From Casimicrobiaceae bacterium (GTDB lineage Bacteria > Pseudomonadota > Gammaproteobacteria > Burkholderiales > Casimicrobiaceae), in NCBI GenBank assembly GCA_026646885.1, contig JAPKHK010000006.1:225113-289112 (forward strand): 64,000 nt of DNA. The letters run 5' to 3'. Made by a program: the position numbers and the translations under genes. This document shows, piece after piece, positions 57,032-64,000 of this stretch (positions are counted from its first letter, which is position 1; each line of letters starts with the position of its first letter). A model generated the notes under the pieces. That model was given only the letters and a program-made list of their open reading frames with translations, had not been told where the DNA came from and searched no databases.

Positions 57032-57034
57032 GGC

Positions 57035-58027
57035 GTGCTCCGTTCCGGCCCGATCGCCATGCTGGGCGCCGGGGCTTGGGGAACCGCCCTCGCCATTCAT
57101 TGGGCGCAGCGGCTGCCGGTGCGACTGTGGTGCCGAGACGCCGCGCTTGCCGCGCGCCTGGCGCGCAACCGCGAGAACGACAAATACCTGCCCGGCGCGA
57201 GGCTTCCCGAAAGGTTGGAGGTTGGCACCGACTTGAGCGCGATGCTTGCCGGCGCGAGCTTGGTCGTGGTCGGCACGCCGACGGCGGCCTTGCCCGAGGT
57301 GCTGGCGGCGGCCACCAGTGCCGGCAGCCAAGCGCCGCTCGTGTGGCTGTGCAAGGGCTTCCTACCGCAAGCGCGCTTGCCGCACCAATTCGTTGCGCCG
57401 CTATGGCCTGCCGCTTGTGGCGTGCTCTCCGGCCCGAGCTTCGCCGAAGAAGTGGCCGCCAACCTGCCCACTGCCGTCAGCATCGCCGCCACCGACCCGC
57501 ACTTCGCCAGCGAGGCGGCGAACTGGCTGCGCGACGAGACCCTGCGCATTTATGTCAGCGACGATTTGGTGGGCGTGGAAATCGGCGGGGCGGTGAAGAA
57601 CGTCTTGGCCATCGCCGCGGGCATAAGCGATGGCCTGGGTTTTGGGCACAATGCTCGCGCCGCGCTCATCACTCGCGGTCTGGCGGAAACCGCCAGGCTC
57701 TGCACAGTCCTTGGCGGCAAGCGCGAAACCATGATGGGACTGGCCGGCCTCGGGGACCTGGTGCTCACCTGCACCGGTGACCTCTCCCGAAATCGCCGCG
57801 TAGGGCTGGAACTGGCCCAGGGCAAGACCCTTCCCGACGTACTCGCCGCGCTCGGCCATGTCGCCGAGGGTGTGCGCAGTGCCCGTGCGGTGCGGCAGCT
57901 GGCGCAAAGTACAGGCACTTACATGCCGATCTGCCTGGCAGTGGCAAAGGTCCTCGATGAGGGTGTCAGCCCGAGACTAGCCGTGGGCGAGCTGTTGCGT
58001 CGCGAGCCCGGCGCCGAAGCAAGCTAG
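57035..58027 (+). CDS. gpsA: Glycerol-3-phosphate dehydrogenase [NAD(P)+]
   Basis: A 330-residue GpsA: IAMLGAGAWGTALAIHWAQ (NAD loop), CKGFLPQARL, VLSGPSFAEEVAANLPTAV, GGAVKNVLAIAAGISDGLGFG with the catalytic lysine, and GLAGLGDLVLTCTGDLSRNR. It makes glycerol-3-phosphate for phospholipids. GTG 57035 starts the protein 3 bases after the SH3 gene. Confidence 0.95.
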   Translation: MLRSGPIAMLGAGAWGTALAIHWAQRLPVRLWCRDAALAARLARNRENDKYLPGARLPERLEVGTDLSAMLAGASLVVVGTPTAALPEVLAAATSAGSQAPLVWLCKGFLPQARLPHQFVAPLWPAACGVLSGPSFAEEVAANLPTAVSIAATDPHFASEAANWLRDETLRIYVSDDLVGVEIGGAVKNVLAIAAGISDGLGFGHNARAALITRGLAETARLCTVLGGKRETMMGLAGLGDLVLTCTGDLSRNRRVGLELAQGKTLPDVLAALGHVAEGVRSARAVRQLAQSTGTYMPICLAVAKVLDEGVSPRLAVGELLRREPGAEAS

Positions 58028-58164
58028 GGCGTGCTGGCATTGGTCTCGCCGATCGGTCGGTCATTCCCCGAGATCCGCAATCCGTCGCAGGCGGCATGCC
58101 GGCTTGCCGGTGTTTCTTTACGCTGGCGGCGAATAGGGCAAGATGCTTTGACGCGGAATCGACC

Positions 58165-59097
58165 ATGGCTGAAGTGAAATCCTCTCCCAAGTTGCGCGAT
58201 GCGTTGCGTGGCGCGCGTGACGCCCTCGCGCCGTTATGGTGGCGGTTCTTCGATTGGCTAGCGGTAGCTCCCTGGCTGCATGTTCTAGTAATCGGCCTAG
58301 CCACTATGATCATCTCCGATATCCTCGGGGCCGAGAACTTGGGGGTATTGCTATTTTTGACCGCGGTAGTCATCAAGATCATCGCCGGAGGCAAAAGGCG
58401 ATCCGACATCGCGGCCCGGGAAGCCAATGCGCGCGCCGAACAGGAATCGATGGAGCGGCGAATCGCCGAAGCGGAATTGGCGGCCATGCAGGCGCAAATC
58501 GAACCCCACTTCCTTTTCAACACGCTGGGTTCGATCGAAGCCCTGATCGAAATCGACCCGCCACGCGCGGCGCGCACGCAAAGAAGTCTGATCGAATACC
58601 TGCGCGCCGCCATGCCGCAGATGCGCGTGGCCGGTGCCAGCACCACGCTCGGCGAGCAGGTCGATCTTTCGCGAGCTTTTTTGGAAATCATGAAGGTGCG
58701 CATGGAAGAGCGCTTGGACTATCGGTTCGATATCCCCGAAGGTCTGTCGAGCGCCGCGTTTCCGCCGATGATGCTGCAAACCCTGGTGGAAAACAGCATC
58801 AAGCATGGTCTAGAGCCCAAAGCGGCGGGTGGGCGCATCGACATCGACGCCGCGGTCAGCCACGGCAAGCTGCGAGTGCGCGTAACCGACACCGGCGCCG
58901 GCCTGTCGCCGGGGATGGCGGCAACGGCGGGCCAGGGCATCGGCTTGGCCAACGTGCGCGAGCGCCTACGCCTGATGTATGGTGAGGAGGCGCAACTGGT
59001 TTTCGAGACGCCGCCCGGCGGTGGCGCGCGCGTCCTGATCGAGCTACCCTACCGCAGTGTCGACAAAAAGGACCGGACTGCCGCGACTGCGCCATGA
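58165..59097 (+). CDS. LytS-type sensor histidine kinase
   Basis: A 310-residue kinase with two N-terminal membrane helices (WLHVLVIGLATMIISDIL, LGVLLFLTAVVIKII), a short linker, and a His_kinase/HATPase pair: QIEPHFLFNTLGSIEALIE with phosphoacceptor H115, QTLVENSIKHGLEP (N box), and VTDTGAGLSPG with GIGLANVRERL. AlgZ-like kinases have this form. ATG 58165 is used; the longer frame to 58096 lacks homology. The stop overlaps the response regulator ATG. Confidence 0.9.
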   Translation: MAEVKSSPKLRDALRGARDALAPLWWRFFDWLAVAPWLHVLVIGLATMIISDILGAENLGVLLFLTAVVIKIIAGGKRRSDIAAREANARAEQESMERRIAEAELAAMQAQIEPHFLFNTLGSIEALIEIDPPRAARTQRSLIEYLRAAMPQMRVAGASTTLGEQVDLSRAFLEIMKVRMEERLDYRFDIPEGLSSAAFPPMMLQTLVENSIKHGLEPKAAGGRIDIDAAVSHGKLRVRVTDTGAGLSPGMAATAGQGIGLANVRERLRLMYGEEAQLVFETPPGGGARVLIELPYRSVDKKDRTAATAP

Positions 59098-59861
59098 ACC
59101 AGAAAGCCCGCCCGACCGCCGTGCTCGCCGACGATGAGCGCCTGATGCGCGAATTACTGCGGCGTCGTCTCGCGGAAGTGTGGCCGGAACTCGAAATCGT
59201 CGCCGAAGCCGCCAACGGTACTGAAGCCATCGCCGCGGTGGGCGCGCAGCGCCCGGACGTCGCGTTCCTGGACATCCAGATGCCGGAGAAGACGGGCCTG
59301 GAAGCCGCCCGAGCGATTTCGGGTCTGTGCCATATCGTCTTTGTCACCGCCTTCGATCAGCATGCCATCGAGGCCTTCGAGCGCGGCGCCACGGATTATG
59401 TGCTCAAGCCCGCCAATCCCGAGCGCCTCAAGGTCACCTGCGAGCGCCTCAAAGAGAAGCTCGATTCCGCGCCGGGCGAAGTCGAGCAGCTCCTCGCCCG
59501 CATTGCCCGCCAGATGTCCCCTGGAGCCAAGCCCGATGTCTTGCGCTGGATCCAGGCGAGCATCGGCAACAGCATCAAGATGATTCCCACAAGGGACATC
59601 CTCTTCTTCCGCTCCGACGAAAAATACACCCGCGTACAGACTGCCGAAGTCGAGGCGCTGATCCGCAAACCGATCAAAGAACTGGCCGCCGAACTCGATC
59701 CGGACGAGTTCTGGCAGATTCACCGTTCCATCCTGGTGCGGGTCGAGGCCATTGCTCAAGTGCAAAGAGACGAACGTGGACAACAAATCGTCTCCGTGAA
59801 AGGGCACCCCGAAAAGCTCGAAGTCAGTCGCGCCTATTCCCAGCTCTTCAAGCATATGTAG
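59094..59861 (+). CDS. LytTR-family response regulator
   Basis: A 255-residue regulator: receiver domain with AVLADDERLM, VAFLDIQMPEKTG (phosphoacceptor D60), FVTAFDQHAIEAFERGATDYVLKP, then a LytTR DNA-binding domain from about 150 (IPTRDILFFRSDEKYTRVQT, FWQIHRSILVRVEAI, LEVSRAYSQLFKHM). Starts in an ATGA overlap with the kinase. AlgR-like members control alginate, fimbriae or surface polymers; targets here are unknown. Confidence 0.92.
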   Translation: MNQKARPTAVLADDERLMRELLRRRLAEVWPELEIVAEAANGTEAIAAVGAQRPDVAFLDIQMPEKTGLEAARAISGLCHIVFVTAFDQHAIEAFERGATDYVLKPANPERLKVTCERLKEKLDSAPGEVEQLLARIARQMSPGAKPDVLRWIQASIGNSIKMIPTRDILFFRSDEKYTRVQTAEVEALIRKPIKELAAELDPDEFWQIHRSILVRVEAIAQVQRDERGQQIVSVKGHPEKLEVSRAYSQLFKHM

Positions 59862-60213
59862 GGCGGGGCGCGGGTCGTCTTCAAGTTCTTGAACGGCGCT
59901 TCGCTTACCGGAAGCTGCAAGCGCCGCTTGCAGAATGTCCCGCTGATCGAGGCAGCCGGGCGCGTAATGAGCGGGCTAGCGCTGGCCGGTGAGCCGCGCA
60001 GCGCTTCCTGCGTAGCTGATCGACCGCTGCCGGAAGAGACAATGGCATGGTTCTTGTAACGCCAGGGACATCGCTCTCGCACCAGAACACTTGATGAACT
60101 CAAGAGGAACCAGGGAGGCTGGGCCGCGCAGCAGTGACGCGACGACCCGGTATTGGTCTCGGCGGCCGACCGCTGGGCCCGGCGCTGGCCCGGGAAATGC
60201 GGCGCTGGCCGAG
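59862..60213. other. Intergenic region without accepted genes
   Basis: About 350 bases between the response regulator and the HigA-like gene. I searched for a HigB toxin partner upstream of the antitoxin and found no HigB-like frame. Minus-strand open frames here have no family resemblance. Confidence 0.4.
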
Positions 60214-60483
60214 GTGGGAATTCCTCGGGCAGTGCATCCGGGGCGCTTCCTGCAAACCCGCTTTTTGGCCCCCTTGGGCATCAGCCAGATCGAACTCGCT
60301 TCGGCCCTGGGGGTGTCGCGGCGGCGCATCAACGAGCTTCTGCGAGGCCATCGCGGCATCACCGCCGACACCGCTCTGAGGCTTGGGCTGTATTTCGGCA
60401 TGGACCCGCACTTCTGGCTTGGCCTGCAAATGACCTGGGATCTTTATGAAGCGGCGCGCCGGCGCGAACAACTCAACCGGTAG
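60214..60483 (+). CDS. higA: HigA-family antitoxin/regulator (XRE helix-turn-helix)
   Basis: About 89 residues from a GTG at 60214: HPGRFLQTRFLAPLGISQIELASALGVSRRRINELLRGHRGITADTALRLG with YFGMDPHFWLGLQ, the VapI/HigA signature. HigA usually follows HigB, represses the operon and blocks the toxin; no toxin is seen here. An in-frame ATG at 60091 would add a proline/arginine-rich N-terminus that looks non-coding, so the GTG is preferred. Confidence 0.8.
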   Translation: MGIPRAVHPGRFLQTRFLAPLGISQIELASALGVSRRRINELLRGHRGITADTALRLGLYFGMDPHFWLGLQMTWDLYEAARRREQLNR

Positions 60484-60492
60484 AACTGGGAG

Positions 60493-60506
60493 CTCCCATG
60501 TGGGAG
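60493..60506. terminator. Short perfect palindrome after the HigA gene
   Basis: CTCCCA-TG-TGGGAG, a 6-bp stem about 10 bases after the HigA-like stop. No T-run follows, so termination is only possible, not shown. Confidence 0.35.
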
Positions 60507-60514
60507 GCCGAAAA

Positions 60515-60528
60515 TTGACAAAAATCAA
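60515..60528. promoter_or_regulatory. FNR/Anr-type box
   Basis: TTGAC-AAAA-ATCAA, one mismatch from the consensus TTGAT-N4-ATCAA bound by FNR-type oxygen sensors. It lies about 314 bases upstream of hybO, in the DNA leading to the hydrogenase operon. Anaerobic control of uptake hydrogenases is common, but the distance to hybO is large. Confidence 0.6.
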
Positions 60529-60690
60529 TAAAACATGAAGGCAATCAGATAGTTGTTTCCACCACTGCTGTAAGCCAAGTTTCCACTTTCTGCTGAGGGG
60601 CGAGGGGCAAGGCACGTGAGCCAGGTTGTCAGCAACCAGGAGTGCACCATCAACCCAATGATAATTAAGCGATTGCCAAGATCCACAAAT

Positions 60691-60708
60691 CGGGCACGGT
60701 TTTTGTTA
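60691..60708 (+). promoter_or_regulatory. Sigma-54-like promoter candidate for hybO
   Basis: CGGGCACGGTTTTTGTTA has GG at -24 (60693-60694) and G at -12 (60705) separated by 10 bases, as in consensus TGGCACG-N4-TTGCW, except the -12 dinucleotide is GT rather than GC. Hydrogenase operons of betaproteobacteria are often sigma-54 dependent. No enhancer site was identified. Confidence 0.5.
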
Positions 60709-60841
60709 GGAGGTAGCTTGGAGCATCGGCGGGTGACATTGCGCCTGCCGTTCGGATTGCCGGCAGTTCGGTTTGGGCTGTTCCGCGCGACGAGGGGTAG
60801 CCCGGCCGATTGCCGGGTAACGAATCAGAGGGAAGGATCCT

Positions 60842-62005
60842 ATGGACCAATTGCACATCGAAGAAACGCGCCGGGCCGCGGCTGCGGTAGAGCGTCGCCT
60901 GGGTGTCTCCCGGCGCGAATTCATGCAGTTCTGCGCCGCTACGGCGGCGACGCTGGGTCTGGGTGCCGGGGCCGAATCGGCCATTGCCAAAGCGGTGGAA
61001 AAAGCCAAGCGCCCCTCGGTGATTTGGCTGCATTTCCAGGAATGCACCGGTTGCAGCGAATCGCTGTTGCGCGCCGAGCATCCCACGCTGGAAAAACTCA
61101 TCCTCGACGTCATCTCGCTCGACTATCACGAAACCCTGATGGCCGCCGCCGGTCACCAGGCCGAGGCTGCCCGCAAGGCCGCCATGGAAGCCAACAAAGG
61201 CAAATACATCCTGGTGGTGGAAGGCGCCATTCCCACCAAGGCCAACGGCATCTACTGCAAGGTGGGGGGGCACACCGCCATCGACCTCACCAAAGAATGC
61301 GCGGCCAATGCCGCGGCGGTGATCGCCATCGGTTCGTGTGCGTCCTGGGGAGGCATGCCGTCGACCATTCCGTCCATCGCGGGCTTCGATTCCAGCCCCA
61401 CTGGCTCTTCGGGTGTGGCCGAGGTTTTGGGCAAACCGGTAGTGACCATCCCCGGTTGCCCGCCCAATCCCTACAACTTCTTGGCCACCGCGGTGCATTT
61501 CCTGACCTTCGGCAAGCTGCCGGAAATCGACTACCTGGGCCGCCCGAAATTTGCCTACGGCCGCATCATTCACGAACACTGCGAACGCCGCGCCCACTTC
61601 GACGCCGGCCGCTTCGCGCACGAGTTCGGCGACGAAGGCCACCGCAAGGGCTACTGCCTCTATAAGCTCGGTTGCAAAGGCCCCGAGACTTACGCCAACT
61701 GCTCGACCATCGGTTTTGGTGATGTCGGCGAATCGAACTGGCCGGTCGCTTGCGGCCACCCTTGTATCGGCTGCTCGGAAAAAGGCGTGGGCTTCACCAA
61801 GCCCATCCACATGACCGCACAGTTGAAGGGCATGAGCCCGCCGGCCTCCTACCCCAACGTCGTCGAACAGCAGGGCAAGACCAGCTTCGCCTCCATGGCG
61901 GCCTTGGCCGCGATTGCCGGCGCCGCGGCGGGCGGTGCGGCGATGCTCGCCAAGAACCTCGGCAAGCAGGACGAAGCGCCATCGGGTCAGCGTAAGGACG
62001 CCTGA
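60842..62005 (+). CDS. hybO: [NiFe] hydrogenase small subunit (HybO type)
   Basis: A 387-residue small subunit. A twin-arginine signal (SRREFMQFCAATAATLGLG) precedes mature sequence with FQECTGCSESLLRAEHPT, CKVGGHTA, GSCASWGGMPST, and the cluster cysteines in YCLYKLGCKGPETYANC, NWPVACGHPCIGCSEKG. The C-terminal helix (SMAALAAIAGAAAGGAAMLA) anchors it in the membrane. It carries three iron-sulfur clusters that pass electrons from the nickel site of the large subunit, which lies beyond the window. hybA and hybB follow. Confidence 0.93.
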   Translation: MDQLHIEETRRAAAAVERRLGVSRREFMQFCAATAATLGLGAGAESAIAKAVEKAKRPSVIWLHFQECTGCSESLLRAEHPTLEKLILDVISLDYHETLMAAAGHQAEAARKAAMEANKGKYILVVEGAIPTKANGIYCKVGGHTAIDLTKECAANAAAVIAIGSCASWGGMPSTIPSIAGFDSSPTGSSGVAEVLGKPVVTIPGCPPNPYNFLATAVHFLTFGKLPEIDYLGRPKFAYGRIIHEHCERRAHFDAGRFAHEFGDEGHRKGYCLYKLGCKGPETYANCSTIGFGDVGESNWPVACGHPCIGCSEKGVGFTKPIHMTAQLKGMSPPASYPNVVEQQGKTSFASMAALAAIAGAAAGGAAMLAKNLGKQDEAPSGQRKDA

Positions 62006-62007
62006 TC

Positions 62008-62991
62008 ATGAACCGGCGCAAGTTCTTCCAAGCCGCAGCCGCCGGCGGCGCCGCCCTGGCGACAGGCGCGGCGTGCACCACGGCGCAAGCACGCGGCAAC
62101 AAAACGCTGCCGCCCGACGCGGTCGGGCTGCTTTTCGACTCCACTCTCTGCGTGGGCTGCAAAGCCTGCGTCGCGGCCTGCAAAGAAGCCAACGGCATGC
62201 CCATGGAGATTTCCACGCAAGATCAGCTTTGGGATACGCCGCTCGACATTTCCGGCAAGACCCTGAACGTCATCAAGGTCTACAAGAACGGCAAACTCGA
62301 AGCCAAAGACCGCGAAGTCGACGGCTGGGCCTTCTCCAAAAAGTCTTGCCTGCACTGCGTCGATCCGTCCTGTGTCTCGGCCTGCCCGGTCAAGGCGATG
62401 AAAAAAGACGAAAAGACCGGGGTGGTGAGCTACGACAAAAACGCCTGCATCGGCTGCCGTTACTGCGTGGCCGCTTGCCCCTTCGGCGTGCCGCGTTTCA
62501 CCTACGATTCGCCGACGCCGCAAATCAGCAAGTGCCAGCTTTGCCAACATCGCTGGCCGGAAGGCAAATACGCGGCCTGCGCGGAAGTCTGCCCGACCGG
62601 CGCCACGCTCTTTGGCAAAGTCGCCGATCTCAAGCAGGAAATCACCCGCCGCAAGAGCCTGAAACCGGGCACACAGACCCAGTTCCCGCGCGGCAAACTG
62701 GGCGGGCCGGATCAAAGTTATCCGGGCGTGGTGGCCAAGTACATCGATCACGTCTATGGCGAAAAAGAAATCGGCGGCACCCAGATGCTCATGCTCTCGG
62801 GCGTGTCTTTCGAGAAGCTGGGTTATCCGAAATTGCCCGAGGTTTCTTACGCCTCGCAGTCCGAGACTTTGCAGCACACGCTCTATGGCGGCCTCATCCT
62901 GCCCTTGGTGTTCTTGGGTGGCCTGACCTGGGTCGCCAAGCGCAACGTCAAGGACGATGAGCATAAGGAGGAGGGGAAACATGGCCAGTAA
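62008..62991 (+). CDS. hybA: Hydrogenase iron-sulfur subunit HybA
   Basis: A 327-residue ferredoxin-type protein: Tat signal MNRRKFFQAAAAGGAALATG, then four [4Fe-4S] motifs (CVGCKACVAACK, CLHCVDPSCVSACP, CIGCRYCVAACP, CQLCQHRW with CAEVCP). A C-terminal helix (GLILPLVFLGGLTWVAK) anchors it. It carries electrons from HybO to the membrane subunit HybB. Starts 2 bases after hybO. Confidence 0.93.
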   Translation: MNRRKFFQAAAAGGAALATGAACTTAQARGNKTLPPDAVGLLFDSTLCVGCKACVAACKEANGMPMEISTQDQLWDTPLDISGKTLNVIKVYKNGKLEAKDREVDGWAFSKKSCLHCVDPSCVSACPVKAMKKDEKTGVVSYDKNACIGCRYCVAACPFGVPRFTYDSPTPQISKCQLCQHRWPEGKYAACAEVCPTGATLFGKVADLKQEITRRKSLKPGTQTQFPRGKLGGPDQSYPGVVAKYIDHVYGEKEIGGTQMLMLSGVSFEKLGYPKLPEVSYASQSETLQHTLYGGLILPLVFLGGLTWVAKRNVKDDEHKEEGKHGQ

Positions 62992-64000
62992 CCAAGCGCA
63001 CGCTCCCGCCCCGTTGGGCGGCAGCTTGCTTACGCCGGTCACCTTCATACTCGGGTTGTTGGCGGCGATCGCCGGGGTCATCCTGGTCTATCGCTTCATC
63101 TACGGCCTGGGGGCGGTGACCCATATCAACGATGGCTTCCCTTGGGGCATCTGGATCGCCTATGACGTGGTGGTGGGCTCGGCCTTCGCCTGCGGTGGTT
63201 ACGCCTTGGCGCTGTTGGCCTACATTTTCAACAAAGGCGAATATCACCCCTTGGTCCGCCCGGCGCTCTTGGCCAGCCTATTCGGCTACACCTTGGCGGC
63301 GGTGTCGGTAATCTTCGACCTGGGCCGCTGGTGGAATTTCTGGCACATCTTCTGGCCCGGTTATGCCCAAGTCAATTCGGTGATGTTCGAAGTGGCGGTC
63401 TGTATCTCGGCCTACGTGCTGGTGATGTGGATCGAGTTTTCACCCGCCTTTCTCGATCGGCTGGGTATGGGCGAATTGAAGAAGAAACTCTCCAAAGTGC
63501 TCTTCTTCTTCATCGCTCTGGGTGTGCTCCTGCCCTCGATGCACCAGTCTTCTCTGGGGTCGCTCCTGGTGGTTTTCGGCAATCAGGTGCATCCGCTGTG
63601 GCAATCGGGTTGGCTCCTGCCGCTGATCTACCTCATGACCGCCATCATGCTGGGCTTCGCGGTGGTGATCTTCGAGGCCACGCTCTCTTCGGTGGGCTTC
63701 AAGCGGCAGATGGAAACCCCGGTGCTCGCGCAGTTGTGCAAGATCATGTACGGCCTCTTGATCGCCTACCTGGTGGTGCGCGTGGGTGACCTCGCGGTGC
63801 GCGGCGCCATCGGCAACGCCTTGGCCGCCAACGCCGAGGCCCTGATGTTCTGGCTGGAAATGGCGTGCTTCATCGTGCCGGTGATCATTCTGGGCAGCCA
63901 GACCGCCCGCAACAGCGCCGCCAAACTTTTTGTCGGCGCGGTGCTCTTGATGCTAGGTGGCATGCTGCTCAGGATCAACGGTTTTCTGGTCGGCTACGAA
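62981..64000 (+). CDS. hybB: Hydrogenase membrane subunit HybB (5' part, cut by window end)
   Basis: The first 340 codons of an NrfD/PsrC-like multi-helix protein: TPVTFILGLLAAIAGVILVYRF, HINDGFPWGIWIAYDVVVG, LVRPALLASLFGYTLAAVSVI, FFFIALGVLLPSMHQSSLGSL. HybB passes electrons to the quinone pool. GGAGGAGGGG precedes ATG 62981, which overlaps the hybA stop by 11 bases. The frame is open at 64000; its end and the large subunit gene are outside. Confidence 0.9.
   Translation, partial: MASNQAHAPAPLGGSLLTPVTFILGLLAAIAGVILVYRFIYGLGAVTHINDGFPWGIWIAYDVVVGSAFACGGYALALLAYIFNKGEYHPLVRPALLASLFGYTLAAVSVIFDLGRWWNFWHIFWPGYAQVNSVMFEVAVCISAYVLVMWIEFSPAFLDRLGMGELKKKLSKVLFFFIALGVLLPSMHQSSLGSLLVVFGNQVHPLWQSGWLLPLIYLMTAIMLGFAVVIFEATLSSVGFKRQMETPVLAQLCKIMYGLLIAYLVVRVGDLAVRGAIGNALAANAEALMFWLEMACFIVPVIILGSQTARNSAAKLFVGAVLLMLGGMLLRINGFLVGYE

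Noticed and set aside
60529..60560. IHF site between the FNR box and the hydrogenase promoter
   Set aside because: AT-rich, but does not match WATCAANNNNTTR.

Overview
The window is GC-rich DNA, apparently chromosomal, and reads as a betaproteobacterium of the Rhodocyclales/Burkholderiales/Nitrosomonadales kind. The evidence is a trpE-trpG-trpD-trpC operon, a SlmA-type nucleoid occlusion factor beside argB, a block gpmI-envC-ctpA-(unknown)-moeB facing rhodanese-grxC-secB-gpsA, a fused IcmF mutase, a LytS/LytTR (AlgZ/AlgR-like) pair and an IPTL-CTERM-like segment. No rRNA, tRNA, CRISPR array, transposase or phage structural block was recognised. The genus cannot be told from the sequence.

Layout. 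1-121: C-terminal end of an OmpA-family protein. 340-3058: HicB antitoxin with a hicA remnant, and a MocR-type regulator divergent from a flavin-dependent oxidoreductase-like gene. 3110-11349: a long minus-strand run (hydroxyacid-oxoacid transhydrogenase, two GNAT acetyltransferases, GFA protein, zinc ribbon, DUF488, CpxP/Spy-like protein, cupin, decayed NUDIX gene, several unknown membrane or secreted proteins, an alpha/beta hydrolase). 11659-14376: unknown genes. 14681-18198: two exported beta-helix proteins that share a domain. 18199-20250: sparse DNA with hairpins, a short tandem repeat and a gene broken by one stop codon. 20314-23574: icmF with a perfect 20-bp palindrome upstream. 23786-24342: DUF433/DUF5615 pair. 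24572-28477: trp operon. 28929-29915: diguanylate cyclase. 30005-32559: hutC/hutU with two operators over the hutU promoter. 32572-37363: GST, large zinc metalloprotease, miaB. 37547-47710: an apparent operon of a 2448-residue exported Ig/beta-helix protein, three tandem Collar-domain proteins, a Tat substrate and an acetyltransferase, closed by a convergent DUF6916 gene. 48180-58027: housekeeping genes. 58165-59861: two-component system. 60214-60483: HigA-like antitoxin. 60842-64000: hybO-hybA-hybB of a membrane-bound uptake [NiFe] hydrogenase, cut by the window end.

Most unusual parts. The 37.5-48 kb operon joins a giant surface-type protein to three Collar (microcystin-dependent, tail-fibre-like) proteins without phage genes, and its giant protein carries an IPTL-CTERM-like segment near the N-terminus rather than at the C-terminus. 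Several genes are recently damaged: hicA is truncated, a NUDIX gene is frameshifted, and an exported protein has an internal amber codon. Regulatory signals visible by eye include paired HutC-type operators, the icmF palindrome, and an FNR/Anr-type box plus a sigma-54-like promoter ahead of the hydrogenase.
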